From Maritimibacter sp. (GTDB lineage: Bacteria; Pseudomonadota; Alphaproteobacteria; Rhodobacterales; Rhodobacteraceae): a stretch of 64,000 nt of DNA. How positions within the stretch are numbered: position 1 is the first letter of the stretch; each line of letters begins with the position of its first letter. The DNA lies in assembly GCA_002695005.1 (NCBI GenBank), contig NZNT01000029.1, positions 62,001-126,000 of the forward strand, given 5' to 3'. Below the pieces are notes generated by a model. It saw only the letters and a program-made list of their open reading frames with translations, did no database searches and was not told the DNA's origin. The translations under genes were made by a program, and so were the position numbers. Positions 27,254-35,768 of this stretch are shown in pieces.

Positions 27254-28228
27254 ATGCGTTTGCTCACCACCATCTCCGCCGCGGCCATCGTCGCAGCCAC
27301 GGCCGCCACGGCCCAGGACAAGTTCGAGTTGATCTACTCGGACACCGTGCCGGAAACCGACGTCCGGACCGAGATCCTGCGCTCGGCTTTCGGCGAATGC
27401 CTCGGCGACGGCTTCGACTTCCAGTCCTATCACGGCGCGACGCTGTTCAAGCAGGGCACCGAGTTGACCGCCATGCAGCGCGGCAACCTCGACATGGGCA
27501 ACCTCGCCATCTTCGACTTCTACAACCAGGTGCCCTCGACCTCGGTTCTGGGCACGCCGTTCCTGTTCCGTGATTACGAGCACATGCGCGCGGTCTACGA
27601 CAGCGACGTGCTGGCCGATCTGGAAGCCGAGATCGAAGAGAAGGCGGGCGTCAAGATCCTCGCCTATCCCTACATCGGTGCGCGCCACCTGGGCTACAAA
27701 GGCGACAGCGAAGTGATGACGCCTGCCGACCTCCAAGGCGTGAAGCTGCGGATGCCGCCGGGCGAAGGCTGGCAGTTCGTGGGCGAAGCCATGGGCGCGA
27801 CCCCGGTGCCGGTGCCCTTTACCGAGGTCTACACCGCCATGCAGACCGGCGCGATCGACGGTCAGGACAACGGTTTCCCGGCGACCTACAGCATGAAGTT
27901 CCACGAAGTGATGACCCACATGGGCACCACCGCGCACCTGATCGCGGCGAACGAGTTCACCATCTCGCTCGATACCTGGAACGAGATGAACGAGGACCAG
28001 CAGGCCAAGGTGCAGGAATGCGCCGACAACTTCGAGGCCGAGCTCGACGCAGAAACCCTGAGGCTCGAAGAAGAACTGCGCGGGAAGATCGAGGAAGCGG
28101 GCGTCAACGTCTACCAGCCCGACAACGCCGCCTTCCAGGAGCATGTGCTGGGCGTCTACCGCGACTCAAAGTACTCCGAAGAATGGCCCGAGGGCCTTGT
28201 CGACGCCATCGTCGGCGTTGGCATGTAA
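27254..28228 (+). CDS. dctP: TRAP transporter substrate-binding protein, DctP family
   Basis: A 324-residue periplasmic binding protein. The Sec signal MRLLTTISAAAIVAATAATA is cut before QDKFELIYSDTV. The DctP hallmarks are present: LKLRMPPG-like GVKLRMPPGEGWQFVGEAMG with the conserved Arg that binds a carboxylate, and PVPFTEVYTAMQTGAIDGQD. It lies 21 bp after the dehydrogenase gene and is followed by a hairpin, then dctQ and dctM. Operon context predicts quinate or shikimate as ligand; this is inference. Confidence 0.92.
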   Translation: MRLLTTISAAAIVAATAATAQDKFELIYSDTVPETDVRTEILRSAFGECLGDGFDFQSYHGATLFKQGTELTAMQRGNLDMGNLAIFDFYNQVPSTSVLGTPFLFRDYEHMRAVYDSDVLADLEAEIEEKAGVKILAYPYIGARHLGYKGDSEVMTPADLQGVKLRMPPGEGWQFVGEAMGATPVPVPFTEVYTAMQTGAIDGQDNGFPATYSMKFHEVMTHMGTTAHLIAANEFTISLDTWNEMNEDQQAKVQECADNFEAELDAETLRLEEELRGKIEEAGVNVYQPDNAAFQEHVLGVYRDSKYSEEWPEGLVDAIVGVGM

Positions 28229-28249
28229 TCGGCACGCATAACGCAACGG

Positions 28250-28280
28250 CGGCAGGCGGGATCACTCGCCTGCCGTTTTT
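28250..28280 (+). terminator. Attenuator-like terminator between dctP and dctQ
   Basis: A perfect 9-bp GC-rich stem (28250-28258 with 28267-28275), 8-base loop and five T residues. It sits inside the operon 22 bp after the dctP stop and 15 bp before the dctQ start. It could terminate part of the transcripts so that the binding protein is made in excess over the membrane subunits. Confidence 0.8.
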
Positions 28281-28294
28281 CCAAGGAGGGGCGG

Positions 28295-28816
28295 ATGGAC
28301 CGGCTCAAGACTGTGTGGACCTGGCTGGGGCGGCGGGCCGAGAACTTCCTCGCCCTGCTCCTGTTCTCGATGTTCGTGACGTTTCTGCTTCAGGTCGTCT
28401 TCCGCTATTTCCTCAACCTGCCGGTGGGCTGGACCGTCGAATGGGTCACGATCGCCTGGCTCTGGGGCATCCTGTTCGGCTTCGCCTTCGTGGTGCGCGA
28501 GACCGACATCATCCGCCTCGACGTGCTCTACTCCGCGCTGCCGCGCGGGCCGCGCCGGGTCATGGATGTGTTCACCGGGCTGACCATCGCAGGGATCTTT
28601 CTCTACACCCTGCCTGCCAGCTGGGACTACATCGACTTCATGATGCGCGAGCGGACGGCCTATATCCGCGTGCCGTTCTTCTGGGTCTTCATCATCTACA
28701 TTCCTTTCGCCCTGTCGGTCGCCGTGCGCGGCCTGATGACCGCCTGGGCGGGCATCACGGGATCGGGCCCCCGGTTCGACACCGGGGCGAGCGCGGAGAC
28801 GCACGACTATGATTGA
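28295..28816 (+). CDS. dctQ: TRAP transporter small permease, DctQ family
   Basis: A 173-residue membrane protein with four helices. Typical DctQ features are FVTFLLQVVFRYFLNLPVGW, TVEWVTIAWLWGILFGFAFV and the charged RETDIIRLDVLYSALP loop. It has a GGAGGGG-type site before the ATG at 28295. Overlaps dctM by 8 bp, as usual for the pair. Confidence 0.92.
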   Translation: MDRLKTVWTWLGRRAENFLALLLFSMFVTFLLQVVFRYFLNLPVGWTVEWVTIAWLWGILFGFAFVVRETDIIRLDVLYSALPRGPRRVMDVFTGLTIAGIFLYTLPASWDYIDFMMRERTAYIRVPFFWVFIIYIPFALSVAVRGLMTAWAGITGSGPRFDTGASAETHDYD

Positions 28817-30104
28817 ACCGTTCACCCTGACGCTCATCCTGATCGTCATCCTGTCGCTCTTCGGCGCCTCCGTCGGGCTCGCCATGATGGGGGGGAGCTT
28901 CGTCTACCTCGTCCTCATGGGGTTCGACCCTTCGATCGCCTCCGAGACGATGTTGCAGGGGCTGTTCAACAACTACACGCTGCTTGCGATCCCGCTGTTC
29001 ATCCTCGCCGCCGACATCATGAACATCGGGTCGCTCGCCGACCGGCTACTCCGGTTCGCGCAGGCGCTGGTGGGCCGGTTCCGGGGCGGGCTGGGCCATG
29101 TGAACGTGGTTTCGTCGCTCATCTTCTCGGGCATGTCCGGTTCGGCGGTCGCCGATGCGGTGGGCATGGGCAAGATCATCATCAACCTGATGACCCGCGA
29201 CGGGAAGTATTCCAAAAGCTACGCCGCCGCGATCACCGCAGCCACCGCCACGGTCGGCCCGATCATCCCGCCGTCGATCCCGATGGTGCTTTATGCCATC
29301 GTCTCGGACCAGTCGGTCGGCTTCCTTTTCGCCGCTGGCATGGCGCCCGGCCTGCTCATGGCGCTCGCCATGGGTGTGATGAACTACATCATCGCACGCC
29401 GCCGGGATTTCCCGGTGGACGAGGTGGTGCCACTGCGCGAATTGCCCAGGATCACGTGGAAGGCGCTGCCCGCGCTCATGCTGCCCGTGATCCTGCTCGG
29501 AGGCATCTACGGTGGCATCGTCACCCCGACCGAGGCCGCCGCGGTCGCGGCGTTCTACGCGCTCCTGATCTCGGTGCTGCTTTATCGTTCGGTGACGTTC
29601 AAGGCGTTCTACGAGGCGCTCCTCGGCTCGGCCCGCTCGACGGCGAGCGTCGGTGTCCTCGTCGCAGGCGCGATCACGTTCAACTACGTCATCACGCGCG
29701 AACAACTGCCGGTCTCCATCGCGGATCTGCTGTCGCAATACGAATTCACCCGGTTCCAGTTCCTGATCGTCATCAACGTGCTGTTCCTGCTTCTGGGCAT
29801 GGTGCTCGAAGGCGGGGCGATCCTGCTCATCATCGTGCCGATCCTCATCCCCTCCGTTCAGGCGATGGGCATCGACCTTGTCCATTTCGGGGTGATCGTG
29901 GTGGTGAACGCAATGCTCGGCCTCATCACGCCCCCCTACGGGCTGCTCCTGTTCATCACGTCGAACATCACCAGCGAGCCGATCGGGCGGATCATTCGTG
30001 ACGTGGTGCCCTTCATCCTTGCGCTGTTCGTGGCGCTGATGATCATCACCTTCGTCCCGGATTTCGTGCTCTTCCTGCCGCGTCTGCTCGGCTACCAGGG
30101 ATAA
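28809..30104 (+). CDS. dctM: TRAP transporter large permease, DctM family
   Basis: A 431-residue sodium-coupled permease with about twelve helices. Signatures are VVSSLIFSGMSGSAVADAVG, ATVGPIIPPSIPMVLYAIVS and IYGGIVTPTEAAAVAAFYAL, with LITPPYGLLLFITSNITS in the second half. It overlaps dctQ by 8 bp and is followed 4 bp later by quiC, so uptake and catabolism are one transcriptional unit. Confidence 0.94.
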   Translation: MIEPFTLTLILIVILSLFGASVGLAMMGGSFVYLVLMGFDPSIASETMLQGLFNNYTLLAIPLFILAADIMNIGSLADRLLRFAQALVGRFRGGLGHVNVVSSLIFSGMSGSAVADAVGMGKIIINLMTRDGKYSKSYAAAITAATATVGPIIPPSIPMVLYAIVSDQSVGFLFAAGMAPGLLMALAMGVMNYIIARRRDFPVDEVVPLRELPRITWKALPALMLPVILLGGIYGGIVTPTEAAAVAAFYALLISVLLYRSVTFKAFYEALLGSARSTASVGVLVAGAITFNYVITREQLPVSIADLLSQYEFTRFQFLIVINVLFLLLGMVLEGGAILLIIVPILIPSVQAMGIDLVHFGVIVVVNAMLGLITPPYGLLLFITSNITSEPIGRIIRDVVPFILALFVALMIITFVPDFVLFLPRLLGYQG

Positions 30105-30108
30105 CGCC

Positions 30109-31992
30109 ATGAAAACCTCCATCGCGACCGTCTCCATCTCCGGCTCTCTGACCGAGAAGCTGGAAGCGATTGCGGCGGCGGGGTACGACGGCATCGAGAT
30201 CTTCGAGCAGGACTTCATCGCCCATGACGGCAGCCCGCGCGACGTGGGGCGGATGGTGCGCGACCACGGGCTCGACATCACCCTGTTCCAACCCTTCCGC
30301 GACTTCGAGGGGTTGCCGGAGCCTTACCGGACCAAGGCGTTCGACCGGGCCGAGCGCAAGTTCGACCTGATGGCAGAGCTGGGCACGGACCTTGTCCTCT
30401 ACTGCTCCTCGTGCCACCCGAAAGCACTGGGCGGCATCGACCGCGCGGCAGACGACTTCGCGGCGCTCGGCGAACGGGCGGCGGCGCGCGGGATGCGCGT
30501 GGGGTATGAGGCGCTGGCCTGGGGCCGCCATGTGAACGATCACCGCGACGCGTGGGAAATCGTGCGGCGCGCGGACCATCCCAACATCGGGCTGGTTCTG
30601 GACAGTTTCCACACGCTCGCCCGGGACATCGACCCAGAAACGATCCGGCGCATCCCCGGCGACAAGATCTTCTTCGTGCAACTGGCCGACGCGCCGCGCA
30701 TCGACATGGACCTGCTCTACTGGTCGCGCCACTTCCGCAACATGCCGGGGGAGGGCGACCTCGACGTCACCGCCTTCATGCGGGCGGTCATGGCGGCGGG
30801 CTACGCCGGACCGGTCAGCCTGGAAATCTTCAACGACCAGTTCCGCGGCGGCTCCACCCGCGGCGTGGCCGAGGACGGCTACCGCTCGCTCATGGCGCTC
30901 ATGGACGATGTGCGGCGGACCGAACCGGGGCTCACGCTCGACATGCCCGAGATGCCCGGGCGGGTCCGGGCGGATGGCGTGTCTTTCGTCGAATTCGCGA
31001 CTCGCGGGGACGAGGCACAGTCGCTGGAGGCCCTGCTTGAAACGATGGGGTTCACGAAAACCGGCACCCACCGCAACAAGGCAGTCACGCTCTGGCAGCA
31101 GGGCGAGGTCCGCATCGTTGTGAATCAGGAGACCAAGGGTCACGCGGGCGCCACCTTCAACACGCGCGGCACCACGGTCTGCGACATCGGGCTCGCCGTC
31201 GCCGATGCCGGGGCCGTCACCGCGCGTGCCACCGCGCTCGGGACCGAACCGTTCGCACAACCCATCGGACCGGGCGAGTTGGACATTCCCGCGATCCGCG
31301 GTTTGTCGGGATCGGTGCTGCATTTCATCGACGACCGCAGCGGGCTGGCCGATGTCTGGGACGTGGAGTTCGGCGCGGGCACGACCCCCGAGGGCGCCGG
31401 GATCACCCGGATCGACCACCTCGCCCAGACCATGAGCTATGAAGACATGCTGTCCTGGACGCTGTTCTACACGTCGATCTTCGACATGCGGAAATCGCCG
31501 ATGGTTGATGTGTTCGACCCCGACGGGCTCGTGCGCAGTCAGGTCGTCGAAAGTCCGGATGGCGCGTTACGCATCACCTTGAACGGTGCCGACAGCCACC
31601 GCACGCTCGCTGGGCGGTTCCTGTCCGAAACCTTCGGCGCATCCGTGCAGCATGTGGCGCTCGCCACCGACGATATTTTCGCCACCGCCGAATCCCTCGC
31701 CGCGCGGGGATTCGAACCCTTGCCGATGCCGCAGAATTACTATGACGACCTCGCCGCCCGGTTCGACATCGACCCCGCGCTTCTGGCGCGGATGCAGACA
31801 CTCAACCTGCTCTATGATGAAACCGACACGGGCGCGTTCTTCCAGACCTACTCCCGCGCTTTCGCGGGCGGGCTGTTCTTCGAGATCCTGCAACGCGAGC
31901 CGGGCTACGCGGGTTTCGGCGCCCCGAACGCACCGTTCCGGATCGCCGCCCAGAAGCGGCAGCGGCGCAGCAAGGGCGTTCCCAGCAAGTAG
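30109..31992 (+). CDS. quiC: 3-dehydroshikimate dehydratase fused to an HPPD-like domain (QuiC type)
   Basis: Converts 3-dehydroshikimate to protocatechuate. The 627-residue protein has an N-terminal sugar-isomerase-like TIM barrel (about 1-280) and a C-terminal VOC/HPPD-like part (about 290-610). Metal ligands reported for Pseudomonas QuiC1 (Glu134, Asp165, Gln191, Glu239) fall at the same numbers here: GYEALAWGRH, GLVLDSFHTL, FFVQLADAPR, VSLEIFND. The C-domain keeps an HPPD-like triad in RIDHLAQTMS, QHVALATDDI and FFEILQREPG. Its natural C-domain reaction is unknown. The stop is 6 bp from that of the convergent Hint gene. Confidence 0.93.
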   Translation: MKTSIATVSISGSLTEKLEAIAAAGYDGIEIFEQDFIAHDGSPRDVGRMVRDHGLDITLFQPFRDFEGLPEPYRTKAFDRAERKFDLMAELGTDLVLYCSSCHPKALGGIDRAADDFAALGERAAARGMRVGYEALAWGRHVNDHRDAWEIVRRADHPNIGLVLDSFHTLARDIDPETIRRIPGDKIFFVQLADAPRIDMDLLYWSRHFRNMPGEGDLDVTAFMRAVMAAGYAGPVSLEIFNDQFRGGSTRGVAEDGYRSLMALMDDVRRTEPGLTLDMPEMPGRVRADGVSFVEFATRGDEAQSLEALLETMGFTKTGTHRNKAVTLWQQGEVRIVVNQETKGHAGATFNTRGTTVCDIGLAVADAGAVTARATALGTEPFAQPIGPGELDIPAIRGLSGSVLHFIDDRSGLADVWDVEFGAGTTPEGAGITRIDHLAQTMSYEDMLSWTLFYTSIFDMRKSPMVDVFDPDGLVRSQVVESPDGALRITLNGADSHRTLAGRFLSETFGASVQHVALATDDIFATAESLAARGFEPLPMPQNYYDDLAARFDIDPALLARMQTLNLLYDETDTGAFFQTYSRAFAGGLFFEILQREPGYAGFGAPNAPFRIAAQKRQRRSKGVPSK

Positions 31993-31998
31993 CGCGCG

Positions 31999-33027
31999 TC
32001 AGGCCGGTGCGAGCTCGTGAATGATCGGGTCGCCCTGCTCGTGCACCGCGAAATCTCGCAGGTCCGCGACCAGCTCCTGCGTCTGCTGAGATGTCAGGAA
32101 CGGGGCCGCCGGATCGCAGGAAACATCGTTGTCCCGCATCGCCGCCTCGATCTCGCGCCGGTCAGCGTCCGGCAGATGGGCCAGCGCCTGCTCGCCCGGA
32201 AACAGGCTCTCGACCGGCGCACCTTCGGCAAGAATGGCCTCGTGGCGAGGCAGAAGAAGCGTGAAATACTCGATCTGCCGCTGCCCCGACTTCTGGCGAA
32301 TCCCCCTCCAACCGACGAGGCCCTTTGCCGGAACCGCCACGACCGGGTGCCCCGTCGCAATCTCGACCCCCGGCCCGGACAGGAAAATCCGGTGCAGGGG
32401 AGACACGGACAGGTCCGCCTCCGGCACATTCGGCGCGATGGCGTGGGCCGGGATCAGCACAGGTTTCTGGCTGTGATCGCCCGCCGGAAAGGTCACCTTG
32501 CGCCGCCCGGCGAACAGGATCGGCGCAGGCCCGTTCGTCGCGGTCAGCACCAGATCGCCCACCCCGAGCCGCTCGATAGGCACCTCGCCCGTCGGTGTTG
32601 CAATGCTGGTCCCGCGTGCAAGGCACAACAGCATGACCGACGCCGCGCCGGGATCGAGCGTGATGGTCTGCATCACATCATCCGACCCCTTGTAGTTGAT
32701 CGTGTAGATCCCGCCCGCGACCGAAAAACTGTCGACATGTGTGAAAAAGAAAGTGTCCTCCGGCCCCTCGCTCTTGATCTCGATGCTGAAGTCGTCATTG
32801 AACGCGGCGAGGTCGAACCAGAACTCGTCCGGCTCGTCGTCGTCTTTTCCCATGAACGCCAACTCGATCCCCGACGCGTCACCTCCGGCGAAATCACCTC
32901 CGTCCGTAAACGTGATGATGTTCGCATCATCCTCGTCGATGGCGAAATCCGACACGTCGATTTCCAGCAAACCCCCACTTTCAGGCAGGGTCGCGTCGTC
33001 AATGTTGATCGTGAGCGTCTCGGGCAT
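31999..33027 (-). CDS. Hint-domain protein
   Basis: A 342-residue protein with an acidic N-terminal part (about 1-130, rich in Asp, including DEDDANIITFTDGGDFAGGD) and a Hint_2-type autoprocessing domain. The Hint start CLARGTSIATPTGEVPIERL has the nucleophile at Cys135, and LSVSPLHRIFLSG carries the conserved His block. Hint domains cleave or splice their own backbone; the product here is unknown. There is no signal peptide; RTX-linked relatives leave by type I secretion. The start overlaps the kinase-like gene by 29 bp. Confidence 0.82.
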   Translation of the reverse strand: MPETLTINIDDATLPESGGLLEIDVSDFAIDEDDANIITFTDGGDFAGGDASGIELAFMGKDDDEPDEFWFDLAAFNDDFSIEIKSEGPEDTFFFTHVDSFSVAGGIYTINYKGSDDVMQTITLDPGAASVMLLCLARGTSIATPTGEVPIERLGVGDLVLTATNGPAPILFAGRRKVTFPAGDHSQKPVLIPAHAIAPNVPEADLSVSPLHRIFLSGPGVEIATGHPVVAVPAKGLVGWRGIRQKSGQRQIEYFTLLLPRHEAILAEGAPVESLFPGEQALAHLPDADRREIEAAMRDNDVSCDPAAPFLTSQQTQELVADLRDFAVHEQGDPIIHELAPA

Positions 33028-33829
33028 TCGGCGCCTCCGAAATGAATGTCTTTTCGAACAGCGAACCGATTACAAAACTCTTGGTCAGGACGCGGAACCG
33101 ATCGAAATGACCGATCCCCGACCTGCAAAACTCGCGGCACAGGATGTCGCAGACCTCGTCGGTCCGCCCCGGCCAGTTGCGCGACAAGGCCCGCGCCGTA
33201 AGCAGAATATCCCAGCCAAGCGGCTTGAACCGCGCGCACTCGAAATCGATACCCAGCAGTCCCCGGTCGGGGGACAGGATGAAATTGGACAGCGCCGCGT
33301 CGTTCTTGGCGAGCGAGACGCAGGGAAAGTCGAAATCGCGCAGGAACAGAGACACATCCGAGATGGCCCCGCAGCCATCGAGCGCCGCGACCCCATCGAG
33401 GTATTCACCCCAGTTTCCGCTCGTGCCGTCCACGCGGCGAATACGCGAAAACGCGCCGTACCACCGGCCCAACCGCGTGCAGGTGGCGGCCAGCGTGCGG
33501 GACGTCACCGACTCGTTCAACGGACGGCCGGGAACAAAGTCACGGATCACGGCGCGGGTGCGCGGTTCATGGCCCCGAAGGCGCGGAACAAGTCCGCTCG
33601 CCCGCGCCGCCTCCATCGCCCCAAGCTCGCGCTGGTAACGATCCGACGCCTTTTCCCCCTCGCCAAAGACCTTCACCACCACATCGCCCCCGTCCATCTC
33701 GGCACGGAACACGACCGAGTGGGCCGAGTGTTTCAGGAAGGACACGTCCAGCGAGGGCGCCGCATCGGCATGGGCAAAGGCGTCGAACAAAGCCGGGCCG
33801 ACGCGCGCGACGAAGTCGGTCGCGCTCAT
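32999..33829 (-). CDS. Protein-kinase-like phosphotransferase (APH fold)
   Basis: A 276-residue protein of the aminoglycoside-phosphotransferase/kinase-like fold. Visible parts: beta-strand Lys in DVVVKVFGEGEK, a helix Glu in YQRELGAMEAARA, the catalytic loop KNDAALSNFILS (canonical HxDxxxxN, with His changed to Lys but Asp and Asn kept) and the metal-binding IDFECARF. Substrate unknown; it may phosphorylate a lipid, sugar or protein. The ATG at 33829 is chosen over 33871. The 29-bp overlap with the Hint gene indicates coupled expression. Confidence 0.7.
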   Translation of the reverse strand: MSATDFVARVGPALFDAFAHADAAPSLDVSFLKHSAHSVVFRAEMDGGDVVVKVFGEGEKASDRYQRELGAMEAARASGLVPRLRGHEPRTRAVIRDFVPGRPLNESVTSRTLAATCTRLGRWYGAFSRIRRVDGTSGNWGEYLDGVAALDGCGAISDVSLFLRDFDFPCVSLAKNDAALSNFILSPDRGLLGIDFECARFKPLGWDILLTARALSRNWPGRTDEVCDILCREFCRSGIGHFDRFRVLTKSFVIGSLFEKTFISEAPNARDAHDQH

Positions 33830-34167
33830 GCCCCCGGCCTTGCCTTGCTGTCCTGCCTGCGCTCTGGCCACGCCATCCGCCTTTCGGTCAATCTGTCGCA
33901 GCCACCGGGTCTCGGGGCCGCCTGAAGGTAAGGTTTACCTACAGTTCGGGACGAAATTGGGGGCGAGTCGTCACAAATTGATGCGTATTTAAGGCAAAAT
34001 GGACGATTTGGTGACAACGGCGCCAGATTGCGGCGAGGGTGGCGCAAAGCCTCAGACCAGCGGGCGATCCCGCCACAATTCATGCGGAAACGGACCAAAA
34101 AGGCAGAAAGGGAAACAATCCGTTTTCGGAAAGTGGCCAATGACCCGCCAGGATCGGTCACCTGACC
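33830..34167. other. 338-bp non-coding interval between manC and the kinase-Hint pair
   Basis: No gene is supported here. It is richer in A+T than its surroundings near 33950-34000. It contains a perfect inverted repeat AGGTAA-ggt-TTACCT at 33926-33940, about 100 bp before the kinase-like start, which is a candidate operator. The interval probably carries the promoter of the kinase-Hint transcript, but no convincing -35/-10 pair was picked out. Confidence 0.5.
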
Positions 34168-35610
34168 TCAATCGCGTGCGTAAATGTCCTCGTACCGGAC
34201 GATATCGTCCTCACCGACATAGGTGCCGGTCTGCACTTCGATCAGCACCATCGGCACCCGCCCCGGATTCTCCATCCGATGCTTGGAGCCGACCGGGATA
34301 TAGACACTCTCGTTCTCGGTCACGAGCGTCACGGTATCCTCCACCGTCACCTTCGCCGTGCCCTCGACCACGATCCAGTGCTCGGAACGATGGTAATGGC
34401 TTTGCAACGAGAGCGACGCACCGGGATGGACGAGGATACGCTTCACCTGAAACCGCCCGCCCACGACAAGGCTCTCGAACCAGCCCCACGGGCGGTGATC
34501 CTTGGGGAAATGCGTGGCTTGATCGGCACCCTTGGCCTTGAGCGCATTGACCGCGAGCTTCACGTCCTGCGCCCGGTCCATGTTCGCGATCAGCACCGCG
34601 TCGTTCATCGCCACGGCGAAGATGTTGTCGAGCCCGATCCCCACGACCTCCAGTCGCTCGCTCTCCGAACGCAGCAGCGTGTTCGTGCAATCAATCGCCG
34701 TCGCGTCGCCCGAGGTGACGACCCCGTCCGCATCCGGCCCCGCCTCGCGCCACACGGCGTCCCAGCCGCCAAGGTCGGACCACTCGGACGAAAACGGCAC
34801 GACCGACAGGTTCGAGGCCCGCTCCATCACGGCGTAGTCGATGGAAATGTCCTCGGCCCCCTGCCACGCCTCCGGCGAGAGCCGCAGGAACCCAAGATCC
34901 ACCCGCGCCTCGTCCAGCGAGCTGCGCACAGGGTCGATGAGCGTGGGCGCATGGGCCTCGAACGCCTCGATGATGTCGGCCACGCGGAACAGAAAGATGC
35001 CCGCGTTCCACAGGTAAGTTCCCGCCGCGACCAGCTCTTCGGCCCGCGCCGCGTCCGGTTTCTCGATGAACCGTCCCAGCTTGATCGGCGCGCCGGTGGC
35101 ATCCGGCTTTTCACTGAGTTCGAGGTAGCCATAGCCTGTCTCGGCCCGGGTCGGCGTAATCCCGAATGTCACGAGGTCGCCCGCCTCGATTGCCGCGAGC
35201 CCTGCCTCAACCGACCGGTGAAACGCCGCCTCGTCCGGCACGACGTGATCCGCAGGCGCCACCAGCATGATCCCCTCGGGATTGGTCGCCGCGATCCGCA
35301 GCGCCGCGGCCAGAACCGCAGGCGCCGTGTTGCGCCCCTCGGGTTCGATCAGGATATCGCCGGGGTCGATCCCGATGGCGTGAAGCTGCTCGGTCACGAT
35401 GAACCGGAAATCCGAATTGGTCACGACCACCGGCGCCTCGAACGAAATCGCGTCGGTCCCGCCCGACAGCCGTTTGGCCGAAGACTGGAACAGCGTCGTC
35501 TCACCCACGAGCGGCACGAACTGCTTGGGATAGCTCTTGCGCGACAAGGGCCACAGGCGCGTGCCGGAGCCGCCGCACAGCAGAACGGGCGTGATCGTCT
35601 TGGTGCTCAT
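34168..35610 (-). CDS. manC: Mannose-1-phosphate guanylyltransferase / mannose-6-phosphate isomerase
   Basis: Bifunctional 480-residue enzyme that makes GDP-mannose for surface polysaccharides. The nucleotidyltransferase domain starts with LCGGSGTRLWPLSRKSYPKQ and has FIEKPDAARAEEL and DYAVMERA; the C-terminal cupin isomerase domain has HPGASLSLQSHYHRSEHWIV with the metal-binding His/Glu pattern. The ATG at 35610 (MSTKTITP) follows a GGGACC region with a weak ribosome-binding site. With glf, kpsTEM and RTX genes nearby it fits a surface-polysaccharide neighbourhood. Confidence 0.95.
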   Translation of the reverse strand: MSTKTITPVLLCGGSGTRLWPLSRKSYPKQFVPLVGETTLFQSSAKRLSGGTDAISFEAPVVVTNSDFRFIVTEQLHAIGIDPGDILIEPEGRNTAPAVLAAALRIAATNPEGIMLVAPADHVVPDEAAFHRSVEAGLAAIEAGDLVTFGITPTRAETGYGYLELSEKPDATGAPIKLGRFIEKPDAARAEELVAAGTYLWNAGIFLFRVADIIEAFEAHAPTLIDPVRSSLDEARVDLGFLRLSPEAWQGAEDISIDYAVMERASNLSVVPFSSEWSDLGGWDAVWREAGPDADGVVTSGDATAIDCTNTLLRSESERLEVVGIGLDNIFAVAMNDAVLIANMDRAQDVKLAVNALKAKGADQATHFPKDHRPWGWFESLVVGGRFQVKRILVHPGASLSLQSHYHRSEHWIVVEGTAKVTVEDTVTLVTENESVYIPVGSKHRMENPGRVPMVLIEVQTGTYVGEDDIVRYEDIYARD

Positions 35611-35628
35611 CCGCGGTCCCTTTCGACG

Positions 35629-35673
35629 CTTGAGATCGCGCTTACCTTGCCCCGCGACCATGACGATCTCAAG
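35629..35673. repeat. Inverted repeat in the manC-modA divergent interval
   Basis: A perfect 10-bp inverted repeat, CTTGAGATCG at 35629-35638 and its complement at 35664-35673, separated by 25 bp. It lies just upstream of manC. It may be an operator pair or an RNA hairpin in the manC leader; no known regulator site was recognised. Confidence 0.45.
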
Positions 35674-35768
35674 GCGGATTCAAGAAGTTAGGCCCGGCGC
35701 ACTCCCAACCCCGGCGGCCAAATGACCGCTTGCCACCGGGGGTAGCGGCGCGGTTAAGGTGTGGCGTG

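Noticed and set aside
26198-28144. A 648-codon open frame on the minus strand opposite the dehydrogenase and dctP
   Set aside because: The plus strand has unmistakable AroE-fold and DctP proteins in an operon; the antisense product is His/Arg/Gly-rich without motifs, a typical GC-rich shadow.
33826-34161. A 111-codon open frame on the minus strand upstream of the kinase-like gene
   Set aside because: No ribosome-binding site, Arg/Pro/Cys-rich product without a family, and it occupies what appears to be the promoter region.
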